Source: Lepas anatifera
Taxonomy: Eukaryota > Arthropoda > Thecostraca > Lepadidae
Direction: 5' to 3'
NCBI GenBank assembly: GCA_034440635.1
Contig: JAOTON010001271.1
Coordinates: 1-64,000, forward strand
DNA length: 64,000 nt
Position numbers and translations under genes: made by a program. The notes beneath the pieces are model-generated. The model saw only the letters and a list, made by a program, of their open reading frames with translations, searched no databases and was not told the origin of the DNA. This document shows positions 14,874-27,274 of the stretch, piece by piece. Position 1 is the stretch's first letter, and every line of letters starts with the position of its first letter.

Positions 14874-16515
14874 CTAACATTCATGGCTGTGCACCAGTTT
14901 TCTGAATTCTTGCTGGAGCGACACTGTGTGCCACTGTCCAGATTCGTCCAGCTTCTCAACACTCAGCACCTCAACACACCGACTTCGGAACGCCTGAATC
15001 ATAGCCAGCACAGCCGTCAACATGTTCAACGCCGCCAAAAAAGTCACCATCATAGGAAAACCATAGACATCAACCAGAACACCACATAGCAGAGGCCCCA
15101 GAACCGAGCCGGCACAAACCGCGCTGCAATACACAGTGCAGATGAAGGAATGGGCACTTACATCGTCCGCAAGACCTCTCCTTACGCTAGCCTTCAACAT
15201 CAGCTGGAAACAAGGGGTGTATCCGCCACCGTAGAACGCGTTCATCAGGGTCATACCTACACCAAGAAGCCACCAGCTGGGCTTGAAGCCAATCAATAAA
15301 GGTGAAGGGAGCCAATAAAAGATGCGCAATCGATACAAGGAAGATGCACAAGGACATCGTGAGGTATGGGTTGCGGCAATGGCAGAACAGTTTCGCCCAG
15401 AGCCAGTTGGTGATGAGGTAGATGAGGCAGGGTACAGAGAAGTAAAGCCCAAACGTTGTCAGCTCAATTTCCAAGACAGATGTGGCGTAGGCTGTTATGC
15501 ACGTGCTTACAGCCAACCAGGAGAACCAGTACACAAACACAAGCAGCACACAGAGCCAGTTAGTTTTGGATTTGCTGAAATCTCTGAGCATACTAAGCAG
15601 AGGAAGTCTGCTAGTCTCTCTTCTACCAGGGAGGGGAGGCACCAGCCAGTGCGTGCCCGCGGCGGCCAGGAGTAGCACCACTCCCATCGTATAGAAAGGT
15701 GCTCCGAATCCGCTTAGTGAGTACAGCCCGCCCCCCAGAGCTGGAGACAAAGAAATCCCCAGCGCGATTGCCGAAGCTACCAGCGCCACAGCGTTTTCAG
15801 CTCTCTCCCAAAGCTCATTACCAATTATGGTGAAAGCGCTCGCCATCATAGTTGTGGTCCCCACACCTTCAATAATCCTCACAATGAAACAGAGCACGAT
15901 GAAAAGCTGATCGTCCCGTACATAACAGAGAAGGCCAAAAACGATAGTGGCGAGTCCCGAGATGACCATTCCAGTACAGTGAAGTCTCGTGACGCCGACG
16001 TAGGGCACCAGACGTCCTACCATCGGACTCACGACCAGTTTTGTTAGCGAGAACACGGAAAACACGGCGCTAACCAGAGTTTGCGAGGCGCCTCGCTGCG
16101 TGGCCTCGAATGGGAAGAAGGGGAGCATGATACCGTCCATCGAACCTACTAGCACCCCCATGGCGGCGAGGCTGAACAGCAGCTTGTCTTGGCTCCACGA
16201 AAAAGGCGGTACGACGCGGGGGCTCAACAGCGGCACCGGCGTTAAGTCTGTCAGATCGTTTAGACTCTTGCACCTCCGTCTTAGGTCTAGCTGTGGGCCG
16301 AGAGTGCAGGGAACACTGGTGAGGTCACTCTCACTCCTGCTGGTGGAAATACCTCGCTTTAACTGTCGGGCTTCTGGCACAGTCAACCAGCATTCCTGCC
16401 TGAAAGGCCCAGCGTCAGCACAGTACCAGTCACAGGCGCCATATGTATCACTGGGAGGCGTTATCTCCAGCCTGGGCAGCAACGGAGCCTTATCTCCTCT
16501 CTTGGCCCGAGCCAT
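14874..16515 (-). CDS. SLC18B1-like MFS transporter, single exon with a frame break
   Basis: A membrane carrier of the major facilitator superfamily, most like SLC18B1, a relative of the vesicular amine transporters; the known family member moves polyamines across vesicle membranes. Translation from the ATG at 16,515 (ATC before ATG, G after, a fair initiation context) gives about 110 hydrophilic N-terminal residues and then the first membrane segment (KLLFSLAAMGVLVGSMDG). About a dozen hydrophobic segments follow, including SPMVGRLVPYVGVTR between segments 2 and 3 and VLGPLLCGVLVDVYGF near the end. The frame holds to FTFIDW, then homology resumes one frame over at FKPSWWLLGVGMT; the break lies at about 15,281-15,300. 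The second part ends at the stop at 14,874, for about 545 residues in total, against roughly 450 for vertebrate SLC18B1. No introns are seen in the CDS. It could be a functional gene with an assembly indel or a young retrocopy. Confidence 0.8.
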
Positions 16516-16759
16516 GATGCCCGGTACAAGTCTCAATTCACTATTGTGATATCATATTTTGTTGTCCACCACTATGCCTTCCAGCTTGAGGAATCTTTCA
16601 CTCTCAATCGCCGCCACTTTTAAGTGCCAGCATGAATCCGCAGGTCTGCTCGTGAGCGTCAACACCGCCAGTTCCGTCAATAGGCCACCTGAAATGAGCA
16701 AAACAGTTTAGCAGTAGTACCGCTCGCAAGCAGAAGGCTGACAGACAGACCAAAACACC
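16516..16759 (-). other. 5' flank of the transporter gene
   Basis: Sequence immediately upstream of the proposed start codon. It may hold the 5' UTR. I cannot point to a TATA box or to a reliable 5' splice pair. Confidence 0.3.
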
Positions 16760-17026
16760 ATAGGCGGATCCAGGATTACCAAATGGGGAGGGGGAGCACC
16801 TTCCCGGGGGCGCGGTCATCCGGACCAGGGAGCGCCATTTTTAGGCCGGGAAAACCTATCAGGTGCGTGCCAAATCCTATCGATTGGTGCCCATTTTCGC
16901 ACCTAGGCGGGAGCGACATTTCACGGGGTGGCATAGACTTTTCAGGGGCGGCGTGACCATTTCAGGGGGCGCCAAGGGTCGATCAGGGGGGCACCAACCC
17001 CTTTGCCCATCCTGGAGCCGCCTATG
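16760..17026. mobile_element. MITE-like element, CATAGGCGGATCC family, copy 2, intact ends
   Basis: Left end ATAGGCGGATCCAGGATT and right end CCTGGAGCCGCCTATG form an imperfect inverted repeat. The interior is arranged as in the copy at 5,586-5,858. It lies about 240 bp upstream of the transporter start codon, so it may sit in that gene's promoter region. About 267 bp, non-coding. Confidence 0.75.
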
Positions 17027-18767
17027 CAAAACGCCACTCTACTCTATTCACACCGTGCTTAGAACGAGTGTGGGATCCAGCGTTTCTGTGAGAAAATTTT
17101 GATATTACCTTTTACCTTGTACTTCTCTGTATAAATCTGCCTCCACTGATAAAAACTACGCTTTCACCCAGAAGGCTATCATGGTCACATAAAAAATAAG
17201 CGATGTACAGAAGCAAAAATTTCAGGACGTGTAACAGTTCAAAATCCCCATTGGAAGTGATCAAAGCCACGAATAGAAAATTGTGAAAACGGTACATACT
17301 ACAAAGTCGACTTGCTGTACTGCGAAGTTTGATGTGTGTACGCTTGAACAACTTTACCTTCCGGGTGTGCTCCCAATACTCTTAAGAAGGCGTGAAGCAT
17401 CGTTGGGTCACCCTCTGGAAATCCACACCCCCTCAGCAGGCACGTCGATCCGCACGAGGCCGGTTTGGACGACTGGAAGTGCCTCCGAACTGGGGCGCAT
17501 CTGCACACTAGAGAGAGGCTGAGGTAAACATTCCATCATTATATACATGCCAATGAACTCACAGCCTAAACAAACTTGTACCTCCTCACCTCCGATTTAT
17601 TCTGCTCATGCGACCAAATGCGGTGCAACATTCGTTTCTATTGGATGTGTGGATAGCTAGTGACGTGATGTAGAAGGCATGGGCCTCCCCTTCCGCTAGC
17701 ATATGGGAATAGGGACGGAAGCTGTCAATGGAACTTCCCTTTGTGACGTGCGAAAAAAGCATACTATCATTAAAACCAATAACTCTTCGAATCTGAGTTT
17801 CATGCTCCATTCTGCTTATACCCGACCGCCCCTATACCCAGAAAGATTCCCAACTCTTTTCCAAATTTGGTTGAAAAAATAAAAGCATTCGGGTAATAAC
17901 TGGGGAGGGACCATCCTCCTATTCTCCTGCTTTCGACGACTATAATCAAAGGGCTCCACGTTGCGTTTCAATTTAGACCTGTCAGCTAACGAAAAATACC
18001 GAGATTTGTTAGCGTTATGACAGGGTGCAGTTTGTAGCAGGAATAACAGAACTAATGACTCCAAACTAGCCCCGCAAGAGGTTCCCGGCTGCAGTCCTAC
18101 CAGATCAACGAGTCGTAAAAGGATCAGGCAACGAATCCGAGCCAAATAAAAAACAACGTATCATCCAAAGTGGACTCATCGAATCAGTTCAACTCCTACA
18201 TAGTCCTACAGTTCATACAAACGTGGACCGACCTGGAACGAACGCTCAGCAATGACCATCTCTGCATCGTGCAGAGTCAACTAATTTATACTCAAGGGCG
18301 TGGACGAGGATTTTCGAACGAGGACCCGGGTCCAGCCATGGAAACCTTCGTCCATCTGACCCTGTTTTTGGTCGGGCCGATAGAAAAAAGCAGCACTTCT
18401 ATCGTAGTATACGCCCCTGCAAGCTCATGAACATGACAATTCTTTCATTGTTCGTCCTAAAAATATACACTTTCAGCAATATTCCAGGCCAAAACTGGGG
18501 GAGGGGCGGTCCCACATTCAAAAATCAGGGGGCGGTCCCCATCCCCAGTTGCAAGGTCCCTGGTTACGCTTCTGGAGTTAACACGCATGTCTTTCAGGTC
18601 CATGCATTTTGTAAGTGCTTTCTCGTTCATAATTTACCCCTGCGGCTCGTTTAACCGATTGAAGAAAAACGATGGTCGTCAGGACAAAGCCGTAACGCAC
18701 GATTGACATCGCCGATGATTCGCAACGTAATTCCAAACCTGGGGGAGAAGTCACACGTCACACATGA
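17027..18767. other. Intergenic stretch, no gene recognised
   Basis: Short scattered frames only. A CT-poor, GGGGCGGTCCC-containing patch at about 18,500-18,560 resembles the interiors of the CATAGGCGGATCC elements and may be a decayed copy. Nothing else is supported. Confidence 0.4.
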
Positions 18768-19550
18768 TTAAAGGGAGATACGCGAAAATTATTATTGTGG
18801 TTTCTTGCTATTTGAAAATCTTGATAATGAAACTATCAATTATTTTTGTATCTTCGGCAAAATTTTGGGAGGCCACTCACTTATTATTGAGATAGATTAA
18901 CAGTTTCGATAAAATGCCCATCACTTACCCATGCTCATACCCATCACTTACTTTTCGAAAACTATTTAAAGTTAAACAGTAATGTTTTTTATATTACAAA
19001 TGTCTGTTCTCCTGTATTTGTATTTGAATTAATTTTAAAAGCTTTTAAAAACTACAAAATGAATTAGTTTGCCCTAAAAACGGAAAAACATAATTACTCA
19101 AGTCTTCAGCGGTTTCGTACCGCGGGTCTTGAGTCATTTTCTGCTTCGGCCCCAGGATGACAAAACTTTTGCGTCAGATAGGTCACGTGACCCTGGTTTG
19201 AGAATTCCTAGGCTTCTGATTGGTTAATTGTGATTTCTTTTAAGCCTATATTTCTGGTTCAAAAGAGTTTTGGAATGTTGTTTTTCTAAGGTAATTTTTT
19301 CTGTAGTAGTCCAAGTTCTAAATCACTATTTAGGATAGATATGACCTAATTCTTGAGAAATTGATAGCCTTAGCCGTGTGTACGTCATATACATCGATAT
19401 GAGGTGTACCGGTAAAGTCGTCTAGAAATGTTGACTTTGAGAGCAATTTTAGGGCATTTGCAGGCCATTCGAAAATGAGAATAGGACTTCTGAAACAACT
19501 TTTGTAACCTTTTCATATAGCCAATAAATTTTTTTGCGTATCTCCTTTAA
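18768..19550. mobile_element. TTAA-flanked MITE with AAGGGAGATACGC ends
   Basis: Left border TTAAAGGGAGATACGC and right border GCGTATCTCCTTTAA form an inverted repeat, followed on each side by an A/T-rich run. About 780 bp, no coding capacity. Its right TTAA at 19,547-19,550 is also the left TTAA of the next element. Confidence 0.75.
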
Positions 19551-20537
19551 AAGCCGCCCGAGTAGGCCTCCGACTCCCGAGCCACCTTCGCCTCAGTGGG
19601 GAAGGGGGTTTCAAGCGCTTCCTCGATCTCGACTCCTATGCAGCATAGTGAAGAAAAAACGAGAAGACTGGCGGATAGCCAGTACGAAAGGAGGAGGAAA
19701 CTTAAGTGTATTTTTTTTACTCTGGCCAATACCGAGGTCATGACAAGTCAAAGGAGGTAACAGGTTAGATAAGGGTTATTGGCCCAACGTCTGACTGGGT
19801 TCAGTTAGAGTTGTTTCTAAGGTCATTTGCTTTCTCTCGTTACGGACAATTGAGTGATGAATAATATGACAGCACTATATGAAAATATAAGAATAACATT
19901 ACCTAAGGTCAGCTCAAAGTCACCATATGGCCTAATACGCCACCATCTGACCCAATATACACATCAATCGACTCACAATGGTAGTCTAAACGTCATGGTG
20001 TCAAAATGAAAGTTTTACCATCATTTCCTGCGAAGTTATTGACCCAAGTCTGAAACCCTGGTAAAGTTCCTGGAAGACCTCTCTGAGGTCACAGGTCAAA
20101 CATGCAACATGAACATGGCGAATGGCCTAAGATACTACGATTTCGAGAATATAAAGGCATTTTATACCGTATCTACAGAAATATAGTAATTTTTGTCAAT
20201 TACCGTTTCCCATGTATTTCTAATGGAGAGGTCATGACTAGGTGATTTACCCTAGGTCATCAAAATAAAGAATGTCGTTACAACTTATGGTACTCGATCA
20301 GTGTGTTGTGTGATATGAATATCCGATCAATAGATTAAACCTGTCTGCACTGGTGCCCCTTGAAACATTTTTGGAGGTGAGGTTACTCCCAAGATGACCC
20401 AACCTTAACATTTTCAGAAAAGTTGCAGAATCAATTATGGAAAGGCAGGCCTTTGGCACCACCATTTTTTGGTGCTGTCGGAAAAAACTTAGGGGGTGGT
20501 GCATACACACCCCTCACCCCACTGGCGTGACGGTTAA
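19547..20537. mobile_element. AGGTCA-rich TTAA element adjoining the MITE
   Basis: TTAA at both borders. The left end contains the shared subterminal motif CCACCTTCGCC at 19,582-19,592. The right end, on the other strand, reads CCGTCACGCCAGTGGGG after TTAA. The interior is rich in AGGTCA/TGACCT and has the CCCATGTATTTCTAATGGAG block also seen, slightly changed, in the elements at 10,968 and 21,044. No coding capacity. Confidence 0.75.
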
Positions 20538-21043
20538 AAGCCATGATAATTTCAGTGGACTTTTTGGTGATTGAACCTTCAAGCGATTGATACAGCTGTC
20601 CGTCAATAAATATGCCAATACATTGAAAGATTTCGTAAATTATTCACTCGAGGACTTGCTACATTACGACCAAGAATTTGTGATGTTACTTATTGTGTTA
20701 TGCTGATTATGATGAAGGGCTGTGCCCGAACACATCATCTCAGTGTATTAGCTCCATCTTGCAGCTAGGATTCGACGAAGCAGGCCATTAAACATCCTGT
20801 CAACTTAACATTCCAATACTTTTGAAAACACGTGTGTCGTTGAGGACGCTTTCGCAGAACTTGGGGTGACAGGGTGCAGATCGCAGAGCATGGTCCGGGT
20901 CCCAATCACAACTCCTGCGTCTTCTGCATGTGTGCATTGGAGGTTAGGAGTGCATCAGGAGCTGAATGCGTGCTGATTTTCATGCAGCTGTGGTTGAGCC
21001 GGGCGTCTCCAAGCAGGCAATAAGCAAACGTAAGTCTGATTTC
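20538..21043. other. Spacer between two TTAA elements, nothing recognised
   Basis: About 500 bp without a gene or an identifiable repeat. Confidence 0.4.
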
Positions 21044-21899
21044 TTAACACGCGCATTGACGGGGGTCTGAGCCACCTTCGCCTTGACAGGGGGCGGGTAC
21101 CCGCCCCTTGGATCTCGAGAACCGCGCTAGGTAGCGAAAAATGGTAAACGGCGTTGGATTTCCCAGCCACTTCTCCATCCAAAATATTGAACCATCTTTT
21201 TGTCAGGTCACATTTAAGGTCACTAGAGGTCAAAACATGCCGTCATAGGGATAACATGTAAGTGAAGTTATTCGGCCATTACATCTGAACAAGTAAAGAT
21301 AGAGCAAAACAATTTGAACCATATTTATCCTTGTAGCACGCCGAATCGAATGGTATATAATATAACCTTGCTAAGTCAAATCAAGGATTTGACCTGACCT
21401 GAGGTCAGGTCAAGGTCAAATTAGGTATCATATGCAAATGCATATCATAAGAACTGCAATGACGAGGCAAATTTAATGCAGTTAAAATAAATGCTCAATC
21501 TCTATTCATTACTGAGTTATTCAGTTAAAACAATTTTTCCCATGTATTTCCAATGGAGAGGTCATGGCTCGTACCTGACCTTAGGTAATCGATATTAAAA
21601 ATACCGGAACATGTTTAGAGAACTCGGTAGGGTCATTGCGTGATATGAGTTTCAATTGGAAAAGTTCACCCTGTTCCGACTTATGCTATCTTAAACTTTT
21701 TTTGAGGTTAGGTCACTCGACCTGTACTGGTGACTTGACCTGAGATGACCTGACCTTGAAATTAAAAAAATTAAAAATGATGAGATAAAAGGTATAACAA
21801 ATACGGTGCCGCTACGCGCCGCCGTTTTTTTGCTATCTCCGAACAAAACCCGAGAGGGCGGGTACCCACAAGTAAAGAAAGAGTCAATGCGCGTGTTAA
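21044..21899. mobile_element. AGGTCA-rich TTAA element (CACGCGCATTGAC ends), copy 1
   Basis: TTAA borders with inverted ends CACGCGCATTGACGGGGG (left) and, on the other strand, CACGCGCATTGACTC (right). CCACCTTCGCC lies at 21,072-21,082 at the left, and the GC-rich block plus T run lies near the right end. The copy at 28,276-29,164 is the same family in opposite orientation; diverged members lie at 42,630 and 57,702. Interior rich in AGGTCA. Non-coding. Confidence 0.87.
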
Positions 21900-22491
21900 G
21901 CGGTGTTTTCTATTACAAATAAACATAACAACTTTTTCAGCATCTAATCAGAGGAGCAATGAGGTCTGCTGTCAATGGCTTGACCTTGGGGCATGGAGTT
22001 TAAGGTGTGTATTTTTATTGGTTAAAATCACTCATCCTATCACGTACATCCCTTACTCCAAACATTAGTTTCCGGTTATACATAAAAATATCCTCATACA
22101 TTTGAGCTAAGGTTTCATTTTCAGGCATGGAGTACGCTTTTTTTGTTCATATCGCACGATGAGTTTTACAACACTTATCTTTCGGCTGCAATAATTGCAC
22201 GTTAATGATGTGTTAACGTGTTAAAATATATTCAATATGTTAATGTAAGTGCTCGACAGTGCTCCGGTATTCGCCGTGATGTGCCGGAACTACCAACCAG
22301 ACATAGTAAGACCGAGTGGCTAATTTCGGTGGTCAGGCTCTCCTCTGAGAAACTCGTGCCATATCCAAGTAAGGTCAAGTGCAGAGATAACGTGAAGAGA
22401 ACTTCTGAAGACAGACCCATTGCAAGGACTCACGATCCAGGAATTATCTGTGATGTTTAGGTCACCCCATTCCATGCATCGATTTCTCGCT
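21900..22491. other. Intergenic stretch, nothing recognised
   Basis: AT-rich with only short chance frames. Confidence 0.4.
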
Positions 22492-22850
22492 CTATATATT
22501 TTTAATCCATAATTTTTTCCAAGTTGTTGCAAATTCCCTTTCTACAGCATGAAGCCATCACTAAAGTCATCAAGGAACTCGTCGCGGGAACCTCGGCCCC
22601 CACTCGAATGAGCAACTCCCACAATGATGGGTTGATTTAGAAGTCAAAGTTTAAGGTCCCACACAGCACATGGACGGCCGCCTCGCTGAGGTCACTCTCC
22701 GCAGTCAGTTGTCGGTCCACCTACGCCGGATAAATATAAAGCGCCGGAGCGTCTCAAGGGAATTGATCCCAAGCTTGCACACGCACTACCACTGCATGTT
22801 CTTGAGCAGTGGACCGGAGCTCAACGTTCTACTAGCTGAGCTACCGGGGC
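22492..22850 (-). mobile_element. tRNA-derived SINE, full length
   Basis: Read on the minus strand, the head is CCCCGGTAGCTCAGCTAGTA, a tRNA-like A-box region, followed about 75 bp later by GGGATCAATTCCC, a B-box/T-arm-like segment. A body of about 230 bp follows, then an A/T-rich tail after CAACAACTTGG. It aligns over its full length with the copy at 61,197 and with the bodies at 27,275 and 50,507. The family is not one I can name. Confidence 0.85.
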
Positions 22851-25800
22851 GGCATAGGTGCTTGTATGCTATATGTATTTTCAAGTTTCCAAGTAAATTT
22901 GTATTAGCTAGCTGGCCCTTTCCAACGAGGCTTGTCTGTGTAGTTTCTTTAGGGCTTCTAAGATGTGGCCCGCTTACTTACTACACACTCCGACAGCCGA
23001 ACAGTCGGCAGTATTAAACATGGATAGATGTGCCACCGGGAGACTGCGGTGTGTGCCGCCGGCTGGAAAATAAGGTTCCGCAGATGTTGAATGGTATGAC
23101 AAAAGGCAGATGGCCCCCGGGCCTACCTCAATAACAGCGAGCAGTCTGTGCTTGGGCTTTCTAAACAAACTTCCTGGTTGGAGAACAGAGTCTGCGTTAA
23201 GTAAGTGTGTTGAATGAGTACAACAAACCGATTTATGGGGTTGAAAGTTTTCGACATCTGGGTGATGTCACGCTTGCAAAGTGTGCACTGATATGAGAAT
23301 AAACAACCGGCGCGTGAGAGATGAATATCGTCCTCAGTGGCAATGGAGACGAACCGTCGTGCTTTCTAAGCAGGATCTGGACTCAAATCAGGTATAAATT
23401 AAGTTTTTTATGTAAAACAGGAGCACTTCTCAATTTCCCAGAGCGTATGATAAACTTGAGTATGCTGCAAGTTATCCAAACAGAAAAAGTTGGCACTCAC
23501 GTGAGAAACGGAGGCCTGCAGGAGTCAACGGTCCACAACACCCGCCATCGTGGTGAAAGTCGCGCAGCGTTCCAGCACACCACTCACCGGCCGCGTGGCA
23601 CCGCTCTACTGAGCCCCGCCCACAGCGGCCGGAACGGGTCACCCATCGACCAGCCGCATAAGCGGGCCCAGGGCGCGACGCCGGGGGTGCAGCATCCGCC
23701 GCCGCCGTCCAGGTCATGACCTGCAGACACACTGTTCAATGCCTCAGCAATGAGGCAGGTTGGCAATACCATGCAACCCAATGACCATGGAAACACAGGG
23801 TCTGGGTCGGGGAAATACAGGGTCTGAAAGGACCGCTGTCCCTGCGCCGAAAGCACCCCTGCCAAAAAAGACCAAGCATGGCACCTGGGTGAAAGTCGTC
23901 CTGTTCAGGATGGAATAGTGGTGAAAGTGGCATGCATTTTGGTAAAACGAATGCAAATAATGCAAATGAATGCAAACGAATACGTAAGGTTTTGAAGTCC
24001 CGACGGGTACCTCCGGGTTTACGGGACGCTGAAGAGGTCTCCCCGCCGTAATTGAGCTTTATCCCGAGCATTTGTAATTGACGCTTCATCGTATTCCAAG
24101 GGAACCTCTACAAGCCATTGAATTATTTTGGAGTCATTACCTGTGGGCTCCATCCTCGCCTCACGAGGGGCTTCAACGGAGAGCATCCTCATTGATTGAG
24201 ACGGTGCCAGTGAGTTTCACCACATCCGTTGTCTTGTCCCATACCAACCATAACCCACGAACATTTTATACTTTACATACTGGCCACAAATCACTAACTA
24301 TAAAACTCATCAAATTTGTCGGAAAGCTTCAAATTCAGAGTTCCAAATCGTGTCGTATTCCGTGCTTGGTTTCTTTACAGCCACACTCTGGACGAAAGAT
24401 TGCGACAAACGGATGCATTCAGAATTTACGCTGAAAAGTGCTTCTATTCACACCATAAAAACAAAACTTCCCAACTGCCAATGTTATACCGCGAGACCAG
24501 CTGGGAAAGGTTCTTGGGGGTCAGACAACACTTATTCGAGGAGGCCGGACTTTCTCAATAATGCGAAGAGCAGAATGAATGGCTATTCAGCATTGCAGCA
24601 GCCCAGTTATGGCTTGGAAGTGCGGTAGGTAAGAGTTACCGCCCGACTTGCTGTGTTTAGGCCGCCATTGGATGGTGGGCGGAGCATGGGCTTCGACCGG
24701 CTGTGACCCGAGCGGGTCAGCTGGCGGGAGCTCAGCTGGGGACCGTACCGAGGGGACGTAGTGTTCAACACGGCTACGATTAAACCAGATACATGAGCAG
24801 TTTCAGAACACTCTGTTTACGTAACGACCACGGGAACAGACTTACCGACTGGTGTAACCGTAAGTCCCGCAAGCAGAATCACGGTAACATGAGTCGAGCA
24901 TTCCGTTCCCACGGTACGTACGTAAATTGAGCGTACAGAAACCACTCGTGTATCTGACTTCATAACCGAGGAGTGTGGCAGGCCGATAAAATCATTCAAT
25001 TTCAAAACGTCGACACTTGCATTATTCACAGGGCAGACAGTCTGTGTCCACTGCAACGACAGACTACGACTACTACGTCCACCAGACGGGCGCGGGCGAC
25101 ATCTGGTTGTTTTATTCATACGTCCGATTGATGGCTCCAGATGACCCCACCACCCACCGCGGAGTTCTCATCGCTTTGAGGCGCCGCCGACACTGTCTGA
25201 CTCACTAGCTTTGGGTTCCGCCCATTCCAGTCAGGGTAGACTGTGGCAATGGGCAGCGTCCGCTTTATAAGACATAGGGGCATTTTCGGCTTAATGTCGT
25301 AGTTATTTTTGGAAAGCAGACAGGGCATTATATATACTTTTTACTATAGTTATCTCAGCGTTAGAATCAAAGGGGCCAGTGAGACTGTACTCCTAGTTTG
25401 TATTGGGAAAATGTCCTATTTTAACCAAATTGGGGACAAAAAGGGAAATTTTTTCCCAGAGAAGAGCCCCGGGGTACTACTGGGCCTACGCCCACTGAAT
25501 CTTTTCCTTTTTAGAGACGATCGTAACCTGTAGCGGAGGCTGTAGATTCAGAGGCTTCTTCACCTTTTATTGACGCGTGACGCGGGTGCTTCCTCCTATG
25601 AAATTTGATTTGAGAAAGTTTGAACAATAACACAACGACCGACAAAACAACCCAGACTGCAGGAGTACCTTAATTAAAACCGCAAGCCTACAACATGTGT
25701 GGCTCGGCAAGCTCCCATACCTCGCGCGAAACCGCCTCACATACTAAGCAGTGAACAGAACATGCTAGGCCGGCCTTCGTCGGTACCGCTCAATAAACCT

Positions 25801-26496
25801 CTGATTCGCTTCACAAAATTGATTAACCAAATGTCAGTTCAAAGTTATATTTATAGGCTTTCAATCATGCATTCTTGGGAAAGCTGCTATGGAGTCTGTC
25901 TTCTAGTTCGTAAACGTGTCCGTAATACTAGAAGAGCTGAGGGATTTTATCACTTCCGAGCCCAGATTCCATACTTCCCTGAAATGCAGGGTGAGCTATT
26001 TTTTAGCTATTTTTATCCATTTTAGCTTTGGCGAGTCGGCACTCCTGGAACATATCTAAGCATATACGTAAATAATGTTTTCTTGTTTGGTTTGAAACGA
26101 CCCCCTGCATCTGAACATTTTCGAAAAATGCAACGTCCACTTTCGGTCACCTTTGAAACGGCAGAGAGCATGATATGATGAGCATGAGCATCTGCAGGAT
26201 GTGTCGAATTTGGCGCCATTCTGTCATGTATGGCGCACAATTTTAGCGGTGGCCTACGACCAAGGAGCGCCGAATGCAGAAGTTTCGCCGCAATAGTATG
26301 GTGGTCTGAAACCCCTTATAATGCCAGTCGGGACATGCAATGGTCGTAAAAGGTATTCCGAGGCAAAGCTAGGGAACAGGTCATGCTCTCTATCAGGCCA
26401 AAGTCCGTCATTTACAGAAAGTGGATCTACATGACGACGGATGTTCGCACCCTGCTTCAAAATCGATTCCCATCTTCTGCAATGTTGATACCTGGG
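22851..26496. other. Intergenic stretch with one exon-like block
   Basis: No gene could be assembled. A GC-rich block at about 23,480-23,720 contains a splice-flanked candidate exon, listed separately. The other reading frames are short and unlike any family I know. Confidence 0.4.
23588..23720 (-). other. Orphan exon-like segment (candidate)
   Basis: On the minus strand a GTGTCTGCAG acceptor precedes a GC-rich 133-base segment ending GCGGCCG, followed by the donor GTGAGT. At least two frames are open through it and neither peptide is recognised. It is upstream of, and on the same strand as, the transporter gene, so a non-coding 5' exon of that gene is one possibility. CpG-rich sequence around it could equally be a promoter. 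Confidence 0.22.
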
Positions 26497-27116
26497 GCAT
26501 TCCAGGACAAAACGACCAAAAATATTTCAATTTGACACCACCATGTCTAGAAAAATCTGAATCTTTGTCTCCGGGGTAGTTTTGGGCCAGAAACACGCCT
26601 GTGAGAATCTTAGCCCCCTCCGATCAACGGTGACCGAGTTATAGCCCGAGGCATTTTCGGGAGGTCACCTTATAGACTCATTTTTGATGCTTCATAACTC
26701 AAAAACGCATAGCCTGATTAACAAGTTTTGTATATCATTGAACTCGTCTTGAACTATACTTTATTTTGAAAAAGAAAATTTCAAAATTTGAAAATTTTTG
26801 ACTTTTAATTTGTTTGACCTTTTCTTTTTTGACCTAGCTTGACCTTTTCCCAGTTGAAATTGCCATTTTAGACACCTCAAAAATTTTGATTAATAAAATA
26901 TCTTTCGATAGGAAAATAAAAAAAATGCGTTCTTGCTATAAGTTCCAAATATTTAGCACCTAAGGTAGGTATGTAGACGGTTTTTGACCACTGCAGTAGT
27001 ATAGCCTTATGTTTAACGCCGCAAACATAGTGATTGTTTTTGTAATCGGTTGCTGGCAATCATATTGCTTTGTCTTTACGAAATTTTCATCGTGCAAGTG
27101 TCAGAATTTGTGACAA
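26497..27116 (+). repeat. Left arm of a ~0.6 kb palindrome
   Basis: Reverse complement of 29,626-30,236. Most of the arm is near-identical to its partner; for example the stretches around 26,700-26,880 and 27,000-27,100 match base for base apart from a few changes. It contains several TTGACCT/AGGTCA hexamers. The outer end stops after GGGGCATTCCAGGACA, where homology with the other arm is lost. Confidence 0.88.
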
Positions 27117-27274
27117 TTAACACGCGCCCACCCGAGGGGGTGGGCAACCGGCCTCCTCAGGTCTCTACAGGTAGTAAAAACACCTTAGCGCAGCACCACC
27201 GTACGCCATCTGAACAAACTCTAACACAACATATTACAACTTCTGGAAAAATAATTTAGGTCAACTGGGAGGTG

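Noticed and set aside
22670..23017. Plus-strand frame of 115 codons
   Set aside because: Its first half is the antisense of the SINE at 22,492-22,850.
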